Assembly (NCBI RefSeq): GCF_003337415.1
Contig: NZ_QPJT01000001.1
Coordinates: 1-64,000 of the forward strand
DNA from: Anaerobacterium chartisolvens
GTDB taxonomy: Bacteria; Bacillota; Clostridia; Acetivibrionales; DSM-27016
Length of the DNA stretch: 64,000 nt
Direction of reading: 5' to 3'
Positions 48,634-57,476 of this stretch are shown here, one piece after another. Below the pieces are notes generated by a model, which did no database searches, was not told the origin of the DNA, and worked only from the letters and a program-made list of their open reading frames with translations. Position numbers and translations under genes: made by a program. Within the stretch, counting starts at the first letter, position 1; the number at the start of each line of letters is the position of its first letter.

Positions 48634-50298
48634 TTAATCTATCAATTCGTAAATAGGCGCTCCCGGAGGGACAATGGGAAATACCTTGTCGTCCTTGTCA
48701 ATCTGGAAATCTATCAGCACGGGCGTATCCTCTGAAGCCAGTGCTTCTGTCAGCGCAGCATCCACCTCATCAGGCTTGGTTACCCTTATCCCTTTCGCAC
48801 CGAAGGCCTCAGCCAGAGCCACAAAATCAGTTCCCCTGTCAATGCTTGTCGCCGAATACCGTTTTTCGTAAAAGAGATCCTGCCACTGCCTCACCATACC
48901 AAGTACCCCGTTATTTAATATGGCAATTATTATCGGCAGCTTGTATTCCACGGCGGTTGCTATCTCAGTGCAGTTCATTCTGAAGCTTCCGTCACCAGCT
49001 ATGTTTATAACCTTTTTATCCGGCCTTCCCATCTGAGCCCCTATGCACGCCCCAAGCCCGTAGCCCATCGTACCCAGCCCTCCTGAGGAAATGAACTGCC
49101 TGGGAGCGGTATATTTGTAAAACTGGGCGGCCCAAAGCTGGTTCTGCCCTACCTCTGTTGTTATTATGGACTCACCTTTTGTCAGCTCATATATTCTTTC
49201 AACTATATAATGCGGCCTCAGCACCTCATCCTTGATATATTTCAAAGGATAGCTGACCTTCCATTCATCTATCTTTTTGTTCCAGGCCGAATAATCCCTT
49301 TTTTTCACTTTGGCGTTTAAGGCCTTTAATATCTTTTTTATGTTTCCCGTAAGAGGATATCGCACAACAATGTTTTTGCCGATTTCCGCAGGATCTATGT
49401 CAATATGCATTATCTCGGCATTGGGAGCAAATTTTTTCACGTTGCTTATGACCCTGTCGCTGAATCTTGCGCCTATCGCAATGAACAAATCCGCTTCCGA
49501 CACAGCCATGTTTGAGGTTCTGCTTCCGTGCATTCCAACAAGCCCCGTAAACAGCTCATGTGTTCCGGGAAAGGAGCCTAAGCCCATAAGGGTAGTAGCA
49601 ACAGGTATGCCGGCCTTCCCCGACAGCTCCAGCACCTCCTGGCTTGCCCCCGCTATGGAAACACCCCCTCCTGAGAGGATTATCGGCTGCTTTGAATTGT
49701 TTATAGCTTCGGCGGCCTGTTCAATATCCTTTTCGGAAACACCTGAAGGAGCACTTCTTGGCTTTTTGGGAGGCTTGCTCTCAAACTCGGCAAAAGCAGC
49801 AGACACATCCTTGCATATATCCACAAGCACAGGCCCCGGGCGGCCCTCACAGGCAATAGCAAAGGCTCTCCTTATTGTATCCGCAAGCTTTGTTACATCC
49901 TTCACTATAAAATTGTGCTTTGTTATAGGCATTGTTATTCCAGTTATGTCCACCTCCTGAAAGGAATCCTTCCCAAGAAGAGGAGTGGCAACCTGACCCG
50001 TAAAAGCCACCATTGGCACAGAATCCATATAAGCCGTGGCAATCCCCGTTACAAGATTGGTGGCTCCCGGCCCGGAGGTTGCAATGCACACCCCTGTTTT
50101 CCCGGTAGCCCTCGCATACCCGTCCGCAGCATGAGCAGCACCCTGCTCATGAGATGTAAGGACATGCCTTATCTCGTCCCGGGCTTTATATAATGCATCA
50201 TATATATTCAGCACCGCACCCCCGGGAAAGCCGAACACCGTATCTACACCCTGCTCCTTCAAGCACTCAACAAATATATCCGATCCATTAAGCTTCAT
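48634..50298 (-). CDS. ilvB: Acetolactate synthase, large (catalytic) subunit
   Basis: This 554-residue thiamine-diphosphate enzyme has VFGFPGGAVLNIYDALY, the catalytic glutamate in TSHEQGAAHAADGYAR, and the cofactor motif from INIAGDGSFRMN to ILNNGVLGMV. It condenses pyruvate for valine/leucine and with 2-oxobutyrate for isoleucine. The ATG at 50298 follows GGAGG, and a TTG three codons upstream is too close to that site. ilvD lies 31 bases upstream. No ilvN/ilvH regulatory subunit is adjacent. Confidence 0.94.
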   Translation of the reverse strand: MKLNGSDIFVECLKEQGVDTVFGFPGGAVLNIYDALYKARDEIRHVLTSHEQGAAHAADGYARATGKTGVCIATSGPGATNLVTGIATAYMDSVPMVAFTGQVATPLLGKDSFQEVDITGITMPITKHNFIVKDVTKLADTIRRAFAIACEGRPGPVLVDICKDVSAAFAEFESKPPKKPRSAPSGVSEKDIEQAAEAINNSKQPIILSGGGVSIAGASQEVLELSGKAGIPVATTLMGLGSFPGTHELFTGLVGMHGSRTSNMAVSEADLFIAIGARFSDRVISNVKKFAPNAEIMHIDIDPAEIGKNIVVRYPLTGNIKKILKALNAKVKKRDYSAWNKKIDEWKVSYPLKYIKDEVLRPHYIVERIYELTKGESIITTEVGQNQLWAAQFYKYTAPRQFISSGGLGTMGYGLGACIGAQMGRPDKKVINIAGDGSFRMNCTEIATAVEYKLPIIIAILNNGVLGMVRQWQDLFYEKRYSATSIDRGTDFVALAEAFGAKGIRVTKPDEVDAALTEALASEDTPVLIDFQIDKDDKVFPIVPPGAPIYELID

Positions 50299-50329
50299 TT
50301 TATACAACCTCCATACAAACTGTTCCTCG

Positions 50330-51994
50330 TCAATTGTTTTTAAGCACTGCTCCCGTACTCGCCGATGTTACAAGCTTTGCATATCTGCCCAGATAACCCT
50401 TGGTTATTTTAGGCTGGGGAGCCTTCCATTCCAGCATTCTTTCCTTTAAAACATCCTCCGGCAACTCCACATTCAGCTTTCCTGAAGGAATGTCAATACT
50501 TATTATATCTCCTTCTCTGACAGCCGCTATAGTTCCGCCCTCCATTGCCTCGGGAGAAACATGCCCGATGGACGCACCCCTTGACGCTCCTGAAAAACGC
50601 CCGTCGGTTATGAGCGCCACATCCCGGTCAAGACCCATTCCGGCAATTGCCGATGTAGGCCCCAGCATTTCTCTCATCCCCGGGCCTCCCTTTGGCCCTT
50701 CGTAGCGTATTATAATTACATCGCCCTTAGAAATTTTGCCGTTATATATGGCATCTATTGCCTCATCCTCACAGTCAAATACTCTGGCGGGGCCTCTGTG
50801 CACAAGCATTTCCTGTGCAACGGCAGAACGCTTTACCACGGCTCCGTCAGAGGCAATATTTCCTCTCAGCACCGCAATTCCTCCCGTTTGGCTGTACGGG
50901 CTGTCTATATCCCTTATTACCTCATTGTCAAGAACTCTTACCTTTTCTATATTTTCACCCACTGTTTTTCCCGTCACCGTCAGCAGGCCGGTATGAATCA
51001 AATCCTTTTTGCACAATTCCTTTATTACAGCCTGCACACCGCCTGCAGCATAGAGATCCTGAACATGGTGGGGTCCTGCCGGTGAAAGCTTGCAAAGGTT
51101 GGGAACCTTGCCGCTTATTTCGTTTATAATATCAAGGTTTATTTCTACTCCCGCCTCGTTTGCTATTGCAGGAAGATGCAGCACGGAATTTGTCGAGCAG
51201 CCAAGAGCCATATCAACAGCCAGTGCATTGTGGAAAGCCTCATGCGTGAGAATATCGGAGGGCTTTATATCCTTTTCAACCAGCTCCATTATTTTCATGC
51301 CGGCAGTCTTTGCAAGCCTTATTCTCTCGGCATAAACGGCAGGTATCGTTCCGTTGCCGGGCAGCCCCATCCCCAGAACCTCCGTAAGACAGTTCATTGA
51401 GTTGGCGGTAAACATTCCCGAGCAGGAGCCGCAGCCCGGACAGGCATGGTCCTCCAAATCACATATTTCCTCTTGTGTAATCTTACCCGCCTTAAAAGCA
51501 CCCACAGCCTCCATCATGCTGTTAAAATCCAGCTGCCTTCCGTTGCGCTGTACCGACAGCATAGGCCCTCCGCTTATAACTATTGCGGGAACATTTATCC
51601 TTGCAGCGGCCATAAGCATTCCGGGTACGATTTTATCGCAGTTGGGTATGAACACCATACCGTCAAAGCTGTGTGCCAGGCCCATTGCCTCGCATGAATC
51701 AGCTATCAGCTCTCTTGTGGCAAGGGAGTATTTCATTCCGGTATGCCCCATCGCTATACCGTCGCAAACCCCTATTGCACCAAACTCGACAGGAGTACCC
51801 CCCGCCATCCTTATTCCCGCTTTAACAGCCTCTGCAATATTATCTAAATGTATATGCCCGGGAACGATTTCACTTTTTGAGTTTACCACTCCGATAAGAG
51901 GTCTGCTTATCTCCTCATCGGTATAACCCATCGCCTTAAAAAGCGACCTGTGAGGGGCTCTCTCCACCCCTTTTTTTACAATATCACTTTTCAT
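50330..51994 (-). CDS. ilvD: Dihydroxy-acid dehydratase
   Basis: The 554-residue IlvD has iron-sulfur cysteines in [14 protein letters not shown] and [40 protein letters not shown] and [20 protein letters not shown] are further family signatures. It converts dihydroxy acids to 2-oxo acids in branched-chain amino-acid synthesis. It forms an operon with ilvB. No T-box motif was found upstream. Confidence 0.95.
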   Translation of the reverse strand: MKSDIVKKGVERAPHRSLFKAMGYTDEEISRPLIGVVNSKSEIVPGHIHLDNIAEAVKAGIRMAGGTPVEFGAIGVCDGIAMGHTGMKYSLATRELIADSCEAMGLAHSFDGMVFIPNCDKIVPGMLMAAARINVPAIVISGGPMLSVQRNGRQLDFNSMMEAVGAFKAGKITQEEICDLEDHACPGCGSCSGMFTANSMNCLTEVLGMGLPGNGTIPAVYAERIRLAKTAGMKIMELVEKDIKPSDILTHEAFHNALAVDMALGCSTNSVLHLPAIANEAGVEINLDIINEISGKVPNLCKLSPAGPHHVQDLYAAGGVQAVIKELCKKDLIHTGLLTVTGKTVGENIEKVRVLDNEVIRDIDSPYSQTGGIAVLRGNIASDGAVVKRSAVAQEMLVHRGPARVFDCEDEAIDAIYNGKISKGDVIIIRYEGPKGGPGMREMLGPTSAIAGMGLDRDVALITDGRFSGASRGASIGHVSPEAMEGGTIAAVREGDIISIDIPSGKLNVELPEDVLKERMLEWKAPQPKITKGYLGRYAKLVTSASTGAVLKNN

Positions 51995-52052
51995 ATTTTA
52001 AAAGGCCTCACTTTCTATAATTAAAGCTAATAATGGCATTTTTAACAATAAT

Positions 52053-52070
52053 AGCCGGGTGAACCCGGCT
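52053..52070. other. GC-rich hairpin in the ilvD leader
   Basis: AGCCGGGT pairs perfectly with ACCCGGCT. There is no T-run on the minus strand. It lies downstream of a weak promoter (TGGACA, 18 bases, TAAAAT), so it would be near the 5' end of the ilvD message, or it marks the end of the adaptor transcript. Confidence 0.4.
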
Positions 52071-52252
52071 GCTTAAAGATAAAATTATTTTACTACTTTT
52101 AAAAGGTGCCTGTCCAGCATTTTAATCAAAAAGATAAGATTCATTAAAAAACGGGAGGCATATTTGCATTTTTCATAAAAATATTATATATAGCGGCAAA
52201 GCTTTTGCGTTGAAGATACTTACATTTAATTAAATCTTGAATAAAAGGTAAC

Positions 52253-53536
52253 TCATTTAATTTTCACCTTTGTACCAAGCTTCAAAGTACTGTTTGGATC
52301 AGCAACAACCTTTTCCCCGTCATTTATCCCGTTAACAACTTCAATATAATCCTTATTCTCTATTCCTTTCTCGACATTCTTCAGCTCAAGTTCATTTCCT
52401 TTAACAATAAATACACTATCTTTACCTTCCGAATCAAAAACGGATTTATTTGGTACATATAATACTGATTGCTTTTCACTCGTAATAACTTTAACATCAA
52501 CACCGTATCCAGGCCTAAAATTAAATTTACTATTATCAAATTTAACTCTTATTTCGATCCTTTGCTGTTCAACACCAATTGAGGATACTGATGTTTCGGC
52601 CTTTGGCGCAATATAATAAACTACCCCGTCAATTTCCTTCTTGCTTAATAACTCACCGCTAATAACAGCCTTTTGTCCTATTTCAATTTTACCCACATCA
52701 TCCGTTAAAACATTAGCCTTTATATATGCGGAATTGTAATCTCCCACCTCAAAGAGGAGAAATCCAGATTGAACAGATGAATTTACGTCAATATTTTTTT
52801 GAATAACGACACCATTTATATTTGGCCTTATATCAACTCTCCCAAGCTGGTTGCTAAGTTCCTGAATTTGGAGCTTTGACTGTTCTACAGCTGCTTGAAC
52901 AGAATCAATGCTTTCTTTCTTTATACCTTTACTTAAAAGTTTATAATTCTGTTCGGCAATAGTATACTCATGTTCCGCAGCATCCAACAAATTTTTGCTT
53001 GTCTCAAAATCTAACTCTAGCTGCTTAACATCCTGCTGTGATACAGCGCCATCTTTTAACAAAGCACGTGTCTTCTGAAGTAAATCTTCTTTATAATTGT
53101 AGCTTTCCCTTGCTGTCCTGACTGCAACCCCTGCCTGATCCATTTTAGCTTTTGCAATTGTAACCTCTTCAGATTCTATACTTCTTCTTAGCTCTCCAAG
53201 CTTACTGTTAGTTTCTTCATACGCTGCTTGAGCTTTTTTTATGGATAGCTCGAGATCGTCTACATCTATTTGTGCGAGTTCGTCACCAGTTCCAACACGT
53301 TCTCCTTCCTTAACCAATACGGATTTAATCCTTCCGTCAACTTTGCTGTATATTTTTTCTTTGGAATCCAGCTCAACTTTACCCCGGACTTCAACATACT
53401 CCATCAATTCTCCCGGACTTGCTACATGTACGTTTACACCCACGGCATTTAATTCTCCGTATAAGAAAATAACACCAAATATAATTACAGTTACAGCACT
53501 AATTGTAATTACTGCCTTAAGTCTCACTTTTGACAT
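52253..53536 (-). CDS. HlyD-type periplasmic adaptor subunit of an efflux system
   Basis: The 427-residue membrane-fusion protein has an N-terminal anchor (about residues 8-25), a biotinyl-lipoyl half-motif (VLVKEGERVGTGDELAQIDV), and a long coiled coil (about residues 90-220). The second half and beta-barrel (DVNSSVQSGFLLFEVGDYNS) follow. It normally pairs with a MacB-like permease and ATPase. It lies 14 bases after the truncated permease. Codon use is more AT-rich than in the neighbouring ilv genes. Confidence 0.9.
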   Translation of the reverse strand: MSKVRLKAVITISAVTVIIFGVIFLYGELNAVGVNVHVASPGELMEYVEVRGKVELDSKEKIYSKVDGRIKSVLVKEGERVGTGDELAQIDVDDLELSIKKAQAAYEETNSKLGELRRSIESEEVTIAKAKMDQAGVAVRTARESYNYKEDLLQKTRALLKDGAVSQQDVKQLELDFETSKNLLDAAEHEYTIAEQNYKLLSKGIKKESIDSVQAAVEQSKLQIQELSNQLGRVDIRPNINGVVIQKNIDVNSSVQSGFLLFEVGDYNSAYIKANVLTDDVGKIEIGQKAVISGELLSKKEIDGVVYYIAPKAETSVSSIGVEQQRIEIRVKFDNSKFNFRPGYGVDVKVITSEKQSVLYVPNKSVFDSEGKDSVFIVKGNELELKNVEKGIENKDYIEVVNGINDGEKVVADPNSTLKLGTKVKIK

Positions 53537-53549
53537 ATAAATCCTCCCG

Positions 53550-54325
53550 TTATCCTTCTTTATTCTTTAATACTTCTACTATATCAAGACCAAATATATT
53601 TTTTTCATTTGCCTTTTGAGCTAAAATGATGAACACAAAAATACTTATAAAAGATATTATGTAAGTACTAATTTTTACGATAGCAGGTATCACTAACACA
53701 TCAGTACTAAATTGCTCCGCAAATAATTCACATAGCAACCTGCCTAGGATAGCTCCCGGAGCTAATGATATAACACCCAGAATAACACTTTCCCTCATCA
53801 ATAACTTTTCAATCTCAGCCTTTGTATATCCTAATACTTTAAGAGACGCCAGTTCTCTTCGCCTTTCCATTATATTAATTACAGTTGAGTTAAATATACT
53901 CGCAAATCCCATAATACTTCCAAATATAATCATAATGGCCACAAAAAGATATACAATATCAAACATCTGCAGAGAATTTTCATATTCTTCTATACGACTT
54001 TGTAGCATCTTAATTCCACGAATTTTAAGTAATTCTCTCTTAGCCTTTTCAAACATACCGGTATCACTTTTAACTACAGCACCTGTCGCGTATACCCCTT
54101 CTTTGAGGATATCCCCCATACTGGTAATAGGTAAATAGCAGTTATTTCCCATATATTTTTTTACTATACCTGTAACAATTAACCGGTTTTTAGCTTTCCT
54201 TACTTTATCAAATGGTGTTTCAATAATAACTGTATCCCCGACCTTTATATCCAGCTTTTTTGCTACCAAACTGGAGATTAAAATTCCTTCTTTAGAAGGT
54301 GTTATCTCAATAACATCATCATGTT
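53550..54325 (-). pseudogene. FtsX/MacB-type ABC permease, 5'-truncated
   Basis: Only the C-terminal ~255 residues remain: the end of an extracytoplasmic domain and three or four membrane segments (FASIFNSTVINIMERRRELA is the FtsX signature). Homology-like sequence continues in frame upstream of any good start (HDDVIEITPSKEGILISSLV) and stops near 54325, where the inserted element's terminator begins. Full-length two-domain permeases of this kind are usually two to three times longer. The upstream part and the ATPase gene are missing here. A TTG at 54269 could still start a fragment. Confidence 0.75.
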
Positions 54326-54335
54326 GTACGTAAGT

Positions 54336-54363
54336 AAAAGGCCCGAATAACCTCCGGGCCTTT
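54336..54363 (-). terminator. Terminator at the edge of the inserted element
   Basis: AAAGGCCCGGAGGTTATTC forms a hairpin with GGGCCTTT followed by TTACTTAC on the minus strand, ten bases after the OB-fold gene stop. Confidence 0.75.
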
Positions 54364-54372
54364 CGTCTTGCC

Positions 54373-54921
54373 TTACTTAAATTTGCACTTGTTTACGCTT
54401 ACATTGAGGGATTTGCCGTCTATTGTACCTACTACAGTAACCTCGTCCCCTTTGCTCATTTCCGCGATTTTAGCTATCTCGTCCTTGTCTTTAAAATTGC
54501 ATTGCACTTGAGTTACTGCAAAATCCTCCTCGGCACTAAGCACAATATAAGTCTGTCCCAATACCTCCCCTATGCTGTCAATTTTGCCAGTTATCTCGGC
54601 AAGCTTATTCTTGTAGAGCTGATTCCCTTTTACTTCGTTATCGTCATACGCCTTTGCCAGTTCTTCAGCGGTAACAGTAACATCAATTGTTTGCTCGGGT
54701 TTTTGCTCCGGCTGCTGCTTTTCTTTGTCCCCCTCAGTTGGAGGAGTAGAAGTTTCTTGGTTGGTTGAACCTTGAACCCGGCCTGTTGGATTAGATGCAG
54801 CCATATCCTTGTCTTTGTTCCCGCCCAAATTTGCAATTACACCTATAGCTACCACAACAATGATTACCCAAAACCACCACTTTTTAGTGATAGGCTTCTT
54901 TGTTTTTGTTTGCTCCGTCAT
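54373..54921 (-). CDS. Membrane-anchored OB-fold protein (tRNA_anti-like)
   Basis: This 182-residue protein has an N-terminal membrane anchor (KKWWFWVIIVVVAIGVIANL), a polar linker rich in P, Q, E and T, and a C-terminal OB-like domain. That domain includes VTAEELAKAYDDNEVKGNQL, KLAEITGKIDSIGEVLG and GDEVTVVGTIDGKSLNVSVN. This layout is common in phage and element-borne proteins of the tRNA_anti-like family, with no known role. The ATG at 54921 follows GGGAGGT. It is likely secreted and anchored outside the membrane. Confidence 0.8.
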   Translation of the reverse strand: MTEQTKTKKPITKKWWFWVIIVVVAIGVIANLGGNKDKDMAASNPTGRVQGSTNQETSTPPTEGDKEKQQPEQKPEQTIDVTVTAEELAKAYDDNEVKGNQLYKNKLAEITGKIDSIGEVLGQTYIVLSAEEDFAVTQVQCNFKDKDEIAKIAEMSKGDEVTVVGTIDGKSLNVSVNKCKFK

Positions 54922-55014
54922 TTTTAACCTCCCATATGTGAAATATTTTTCCACATTATTATACATGCATTACCAATATATTTCAACATGAGTTTGGATT
55001 TGTGACGCTATTTT

Positions 55015-55170
55015 TTATTTGTTTATTGCATTCATGACTATATCAGAAAACGCCTTACCTATATGCCAGAATATATCTCCTGCCGCATTTGTAAGCGCCT
55101 GAGACACTCCCGGAATAAATATGATTGCTAATATAACCCCTGCCGCTATCAGTCTGCCTAACATCTTCAT
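55015..55170 (-). CDS. Small membrane protein (51 residues)
   Basis: MKMLGRLIAAGVILAIIFIP begins a single membrane segment, followed by an amphipathic tail ending IVMNAINK. AGGAGG lies seven bases before the ATG at 55170. It shares direction with the OB-fold gene and diverges from the early operon. Its role is unknown, and a holin- or pilin-like function cannot be claimed. Confidence 0.6.
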   Translation of the reverse strand: MKMLGRLIAAGVILAIIFIPGVSQALTNAAGDIFWHIGKAFSDIVMNAINK

Positions 55171-55252
55171 GTGGCTGCCTCCTATATATTTGTAAATATT
55201 ATGCACAAACTCCCAAAATAAATAAACTTATATGTAAATATTTTTACTATTT

Positions 55253-55285
55253 ACACTTGACGTACAGTGTGTTTAGTGGTAATAT
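55253..55285 (+). promoter_or_regulatory. Early-operon promoter with overlapping dyad operator
   Basis: TTGACG and TAATAT are 17 bases apart on the plus strand. ACACT (55253-55257) and AGTGT (55266-55270) form an inverted repeat with an eight-base spacer that overlaps the -35 box. A repressor could bind there. Confidence 0.55.
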
Positions 55286-55321
55286 TTATATATAGTAAGT
55301 TATAAGGAGGAGGTAAAAATT

Positions 55322-56443
55322 ATGAATATGAGTTTTATCTGCGAGGACTGCGGCAAGACTTATTGCCGCGAAACATATACAGCATCATCTCTTTCCAGCA
55401 CTAAAAAGTATTGGAGAGAAAAGGAAGGAACAAAGTTTGGAATGTGCCCAGACTGCTATAAGGAATATAAGAAGCAGCAGGAACAGAAAGCAAGCGAAAA
55501 GGCTAATTTGCCTCAGCTTACAGGCAGTGAAAAGCAGGTAACATGGGCTTTAAAAATCCGGCTTGAAAAGTACAAAATACTTGCGGATATGCTTCCGCGC
55601 TTAAACGAAAAGGGCATTGAAACGTATGAAAAGTTGTTTCAAACAACCGAAGCAAAGTGGTGGATAGACCACCGCGACAGTACAGGCCGGGAACTGATGG
55701 TAATAGCCGCAGCCATGATGCCTCCGGAAATGGAGGCGGAAATAAAAGCTGAGGAGGAAAAAGAAAAGAAAGCAGAGAAAGAGGCTCAGGAGAAGCATAT
55801 ACTGCGTCCTGAGAATGCTACTGAAGAGGCATATGTTGAGGTAAGGATCGAGGATAGCAGGGTGTCTGTCATCTCAAAAAAGGACGACCGGATAATAGCC
55901 ATTTGCAAGGGACTGGGGTATGACTGGTCGAGCGGAGCACGGAGGCGTACCATGAGTTATAAGACCGGCACCGCAATAGATAGGGCTGCAGAGATTGGCA
56001 ATAAGATTTTGAATGCCGGATTTCCCGTTTTGATCAATAATGCCGAGGCACGGGAAAAGGCAGTTAACGGTACTTACCTTCCTGAGTGCAAGCGGTGGGT
56101 GTCTTGCAAGACCAAAGGCACTTATCAGGGATGGTTGGCTATATCTTGGGACGGGAGGGATGACAAACTGTATTCTACTGCCCGAAAACTGCCACAGTCT
56201 GCATGGTCCAGTCCTTGCGTAGTTATAAAGCCTCGCTATTATGCAGAGGTCGAGGAATTTGCAAGGCTGTTTGATTTTCAATTTTCTCCTGGTGCGCTGG
56301 AGATTGTTGAAAACGAGAAAAGGGTTATGGCTGCTGCGGAGGTTGTGGAGCCTGTCAAGGTTCCGGAGCCAGAGGCAAAGGACGGCTTGAGGGAAATACT
56401 TGCATCCAGCGCGGACGTGCTGGATGACTTAAAGGATAATTAA
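55322..56443 (+). CDS. Phage-like protein with N-terminal zinc ribbon, possible HARP-like repeats
   Basis: In this 373-residue protein CEDCGKTYC and CPDC near residues 8 and 39 form a zinc ribbon. A helical part and a highly charged segment (residues 145-160) follow. Two stretches (AICKGLGYDWSSGARRRTMS; KLPQSAWSSPCVVIKPRYYA with EVEEFARLFDFQFS) have the aromatic/basic spacing of HARP or SNF2-accessory domains. This is inference, and the protein is otherwise unknown. GGAGGAGG precedes the ATG. It is the first gene of the operon that includes the SNF2 helicase. Confidence 0.6.
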   Translation: MNMSFICEDCGKTYCRETYTASSLSSTKKYWREKEGTKFGMCPDCYKEYKKQQEQKASEKANLPQLTGSEKQVTWALKIRLEKYKILADMLPRLNEKGIETYEKLFQTTEAKWWIDHRDSTGRELMVIAAAMMPPEMEAEIKAEEEKEKKAEKEAQEKHILRPENATEEAYVEVRIEDSRVSVISKKDDRIIAICKGLGYDWSSGARRRTMSYKTGTAIDRAAEIGNKILNAGFPVLINNAEAREKAVNGTYLPECKRWVSCKTKGTYQGWLAISWDGRDDKLYSTARKLPQSAWSSPCVVIKPRYYAEVEEFARLFDFQFSPGALEIVENEKRVMAAAEVVEPVKVPEPEAKDGLREILASSADVLDDLKDN

Positions 56444-56482
56444 GCCGCAGGAGCGTTAAGGCTCCGGGCTGTGGAGGGTATT

Positions 56483-56938
56483 ATGAGTGATTTATTAAAA
56501 GAAACGGCAAAAGATATGTTGCCGGAATTGATTGAAACGTTAGAAACTCTTAGTGTGGAGGATAAAAGAACCGTCCTCCAAGCCTTAAGCGACAACTTGT
56601 TTTGCAAGTACAGCAAAAACTATGGGCATGTGGCTGTCGAGTTGCTGTCCGATGGAGATTGTAAGCACGTCAATGGGGGGGTTGGGTATATCCTACATTA
56701 TGCAGAAGATGCCGGGAACGGATACATTTGGAGGGACTACTGGCACACGAACATAAAAAAGATAATAGCCAAGATGAAGCTCGAAGATGCGGAGTATGAG
56801 CTTGCCCAACGATATGAAGATATCGAAAGTTTGCGAAAAGATTTTGATTATGCTAGACAAAACCCTCATCTCCGCTCACGTGTGCTGAGACTTGAAAATA
56901 TAATCGGCGACTTACAGGAGTCGTTTGATAAGATATAA
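56483..56938 (+). CDS. Hypothetical phage protein (151 residues)
   Basis: The soluble acidic protein has an N-terminal helical part (MSDLLKETAKDMLPELIETL) and a C-terminal coiled-coil-like region (ELAQRYEDIESLRKDFDYAR). No family is recognised. The ATG at 56483 follows GGAGGG. An in-frame ATG four codons upstream lacks a site. Confidence 0.65.
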   Translation: MSDLLKETAKDMLPELIETLETLSVEDKRTVLQALSDNLFCKYSKNYGHVAVELLSDGDCKHVNGGVGYILHYAEDAGNGYIWRDYWHTNIKKIIAKMKLEDAEYELAQRYEDIESLRKDFDYARQNPHLRSRVLRLENIIGDLQESFDKI

Positions 56939-56955
56939 AAAGGAGTTGTTTTGAG

Positions 56956-57219
56956 ATGATGGATGAATTGGAAAGGAATTATAAAACACAGGATGAGTTA
57001 GTGGAATTAGGAGAGCAGGGGATGGAAGTTTTTGCAGCTTATATAAATGGGTTGGAAAAGGAGCTGATGGAAACTTACGGACCACAAGCCGAATTTAGCC
57101 CGGATTATAGGGATTGTATTTTTAGCGCAGCCGAAGAGCTGGGCTGGGAGTATGAGGAATATTTTAAGGCACTGGGCTGGGGATACCCAAACTATCATTC
57201 AGAGGAGGGGAAGGAATAA
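56956..57219 (+). CDS. Hypothetical phage protein (87 residues)
   Basis: This small acidic protein is rich in E, Y and G (AEELGWEYEEYFKALGWGYP). AAGGAG lies ten bases upstream. Its stop overlaps the next start (TAATGG). No family is recognised. Confidence 0.6.
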   Translation: MMDELERNYKTQDELVELGEQGMEVFAAYINGLEKELMETYGPQAEFSPDYRDCIFSAAEELGWEYEEYFKALGWGYPNYHSEEGKE

Positions 57220-57476
57220 TGGAGATTGATTTTGATATAAAAACTAACGCGTGGCCTTATCCAGTTAATATATATTTGCATTCTCAGGGAGAAGGACATT
57301 ACTTGTCTGTTCAGGATTTGAACGAAGAAGAAACAAGTTTTTTAAGTGTACTTGTAGAAGGGTATATCCCTCCTGAAGAAAGTATTTTAGATGGAGCAAA
57401 AAGGATATGCAAGGAGTTAAAAGGTGAGTTGCCTAATGTAATACTCGCTAAATTTTGCAACCAATATGGAATTTAA
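57219..57476 (+). CDS. Hypothetical phage protein (85 residues)
   Basis: The gene begins MEIDFDIKTNAWPYPVNIYL. It overlaps the previous stop by one base and the helicase start by 11, with GGGGAAGGA as ribosome site. No family is recognised. Tight coupling suggests a role with the helicase. Confidence 0.6.
   Translation: MEIDFDIKTNAWPYPVNIYLHSQGEGHYLSVQDLNEEETSFLSVLVEGYIPPEESILDGAKRICKELKGELPNVILAKFCNQYGI

Noticed and set aside
51995-52252. T-box or leader-peptide attenuator for ilvD
   Set aside because: There is no T-box core motif, no run of Leu/Val/Ile codons and no T-run after the hairpin at 52053-52070.
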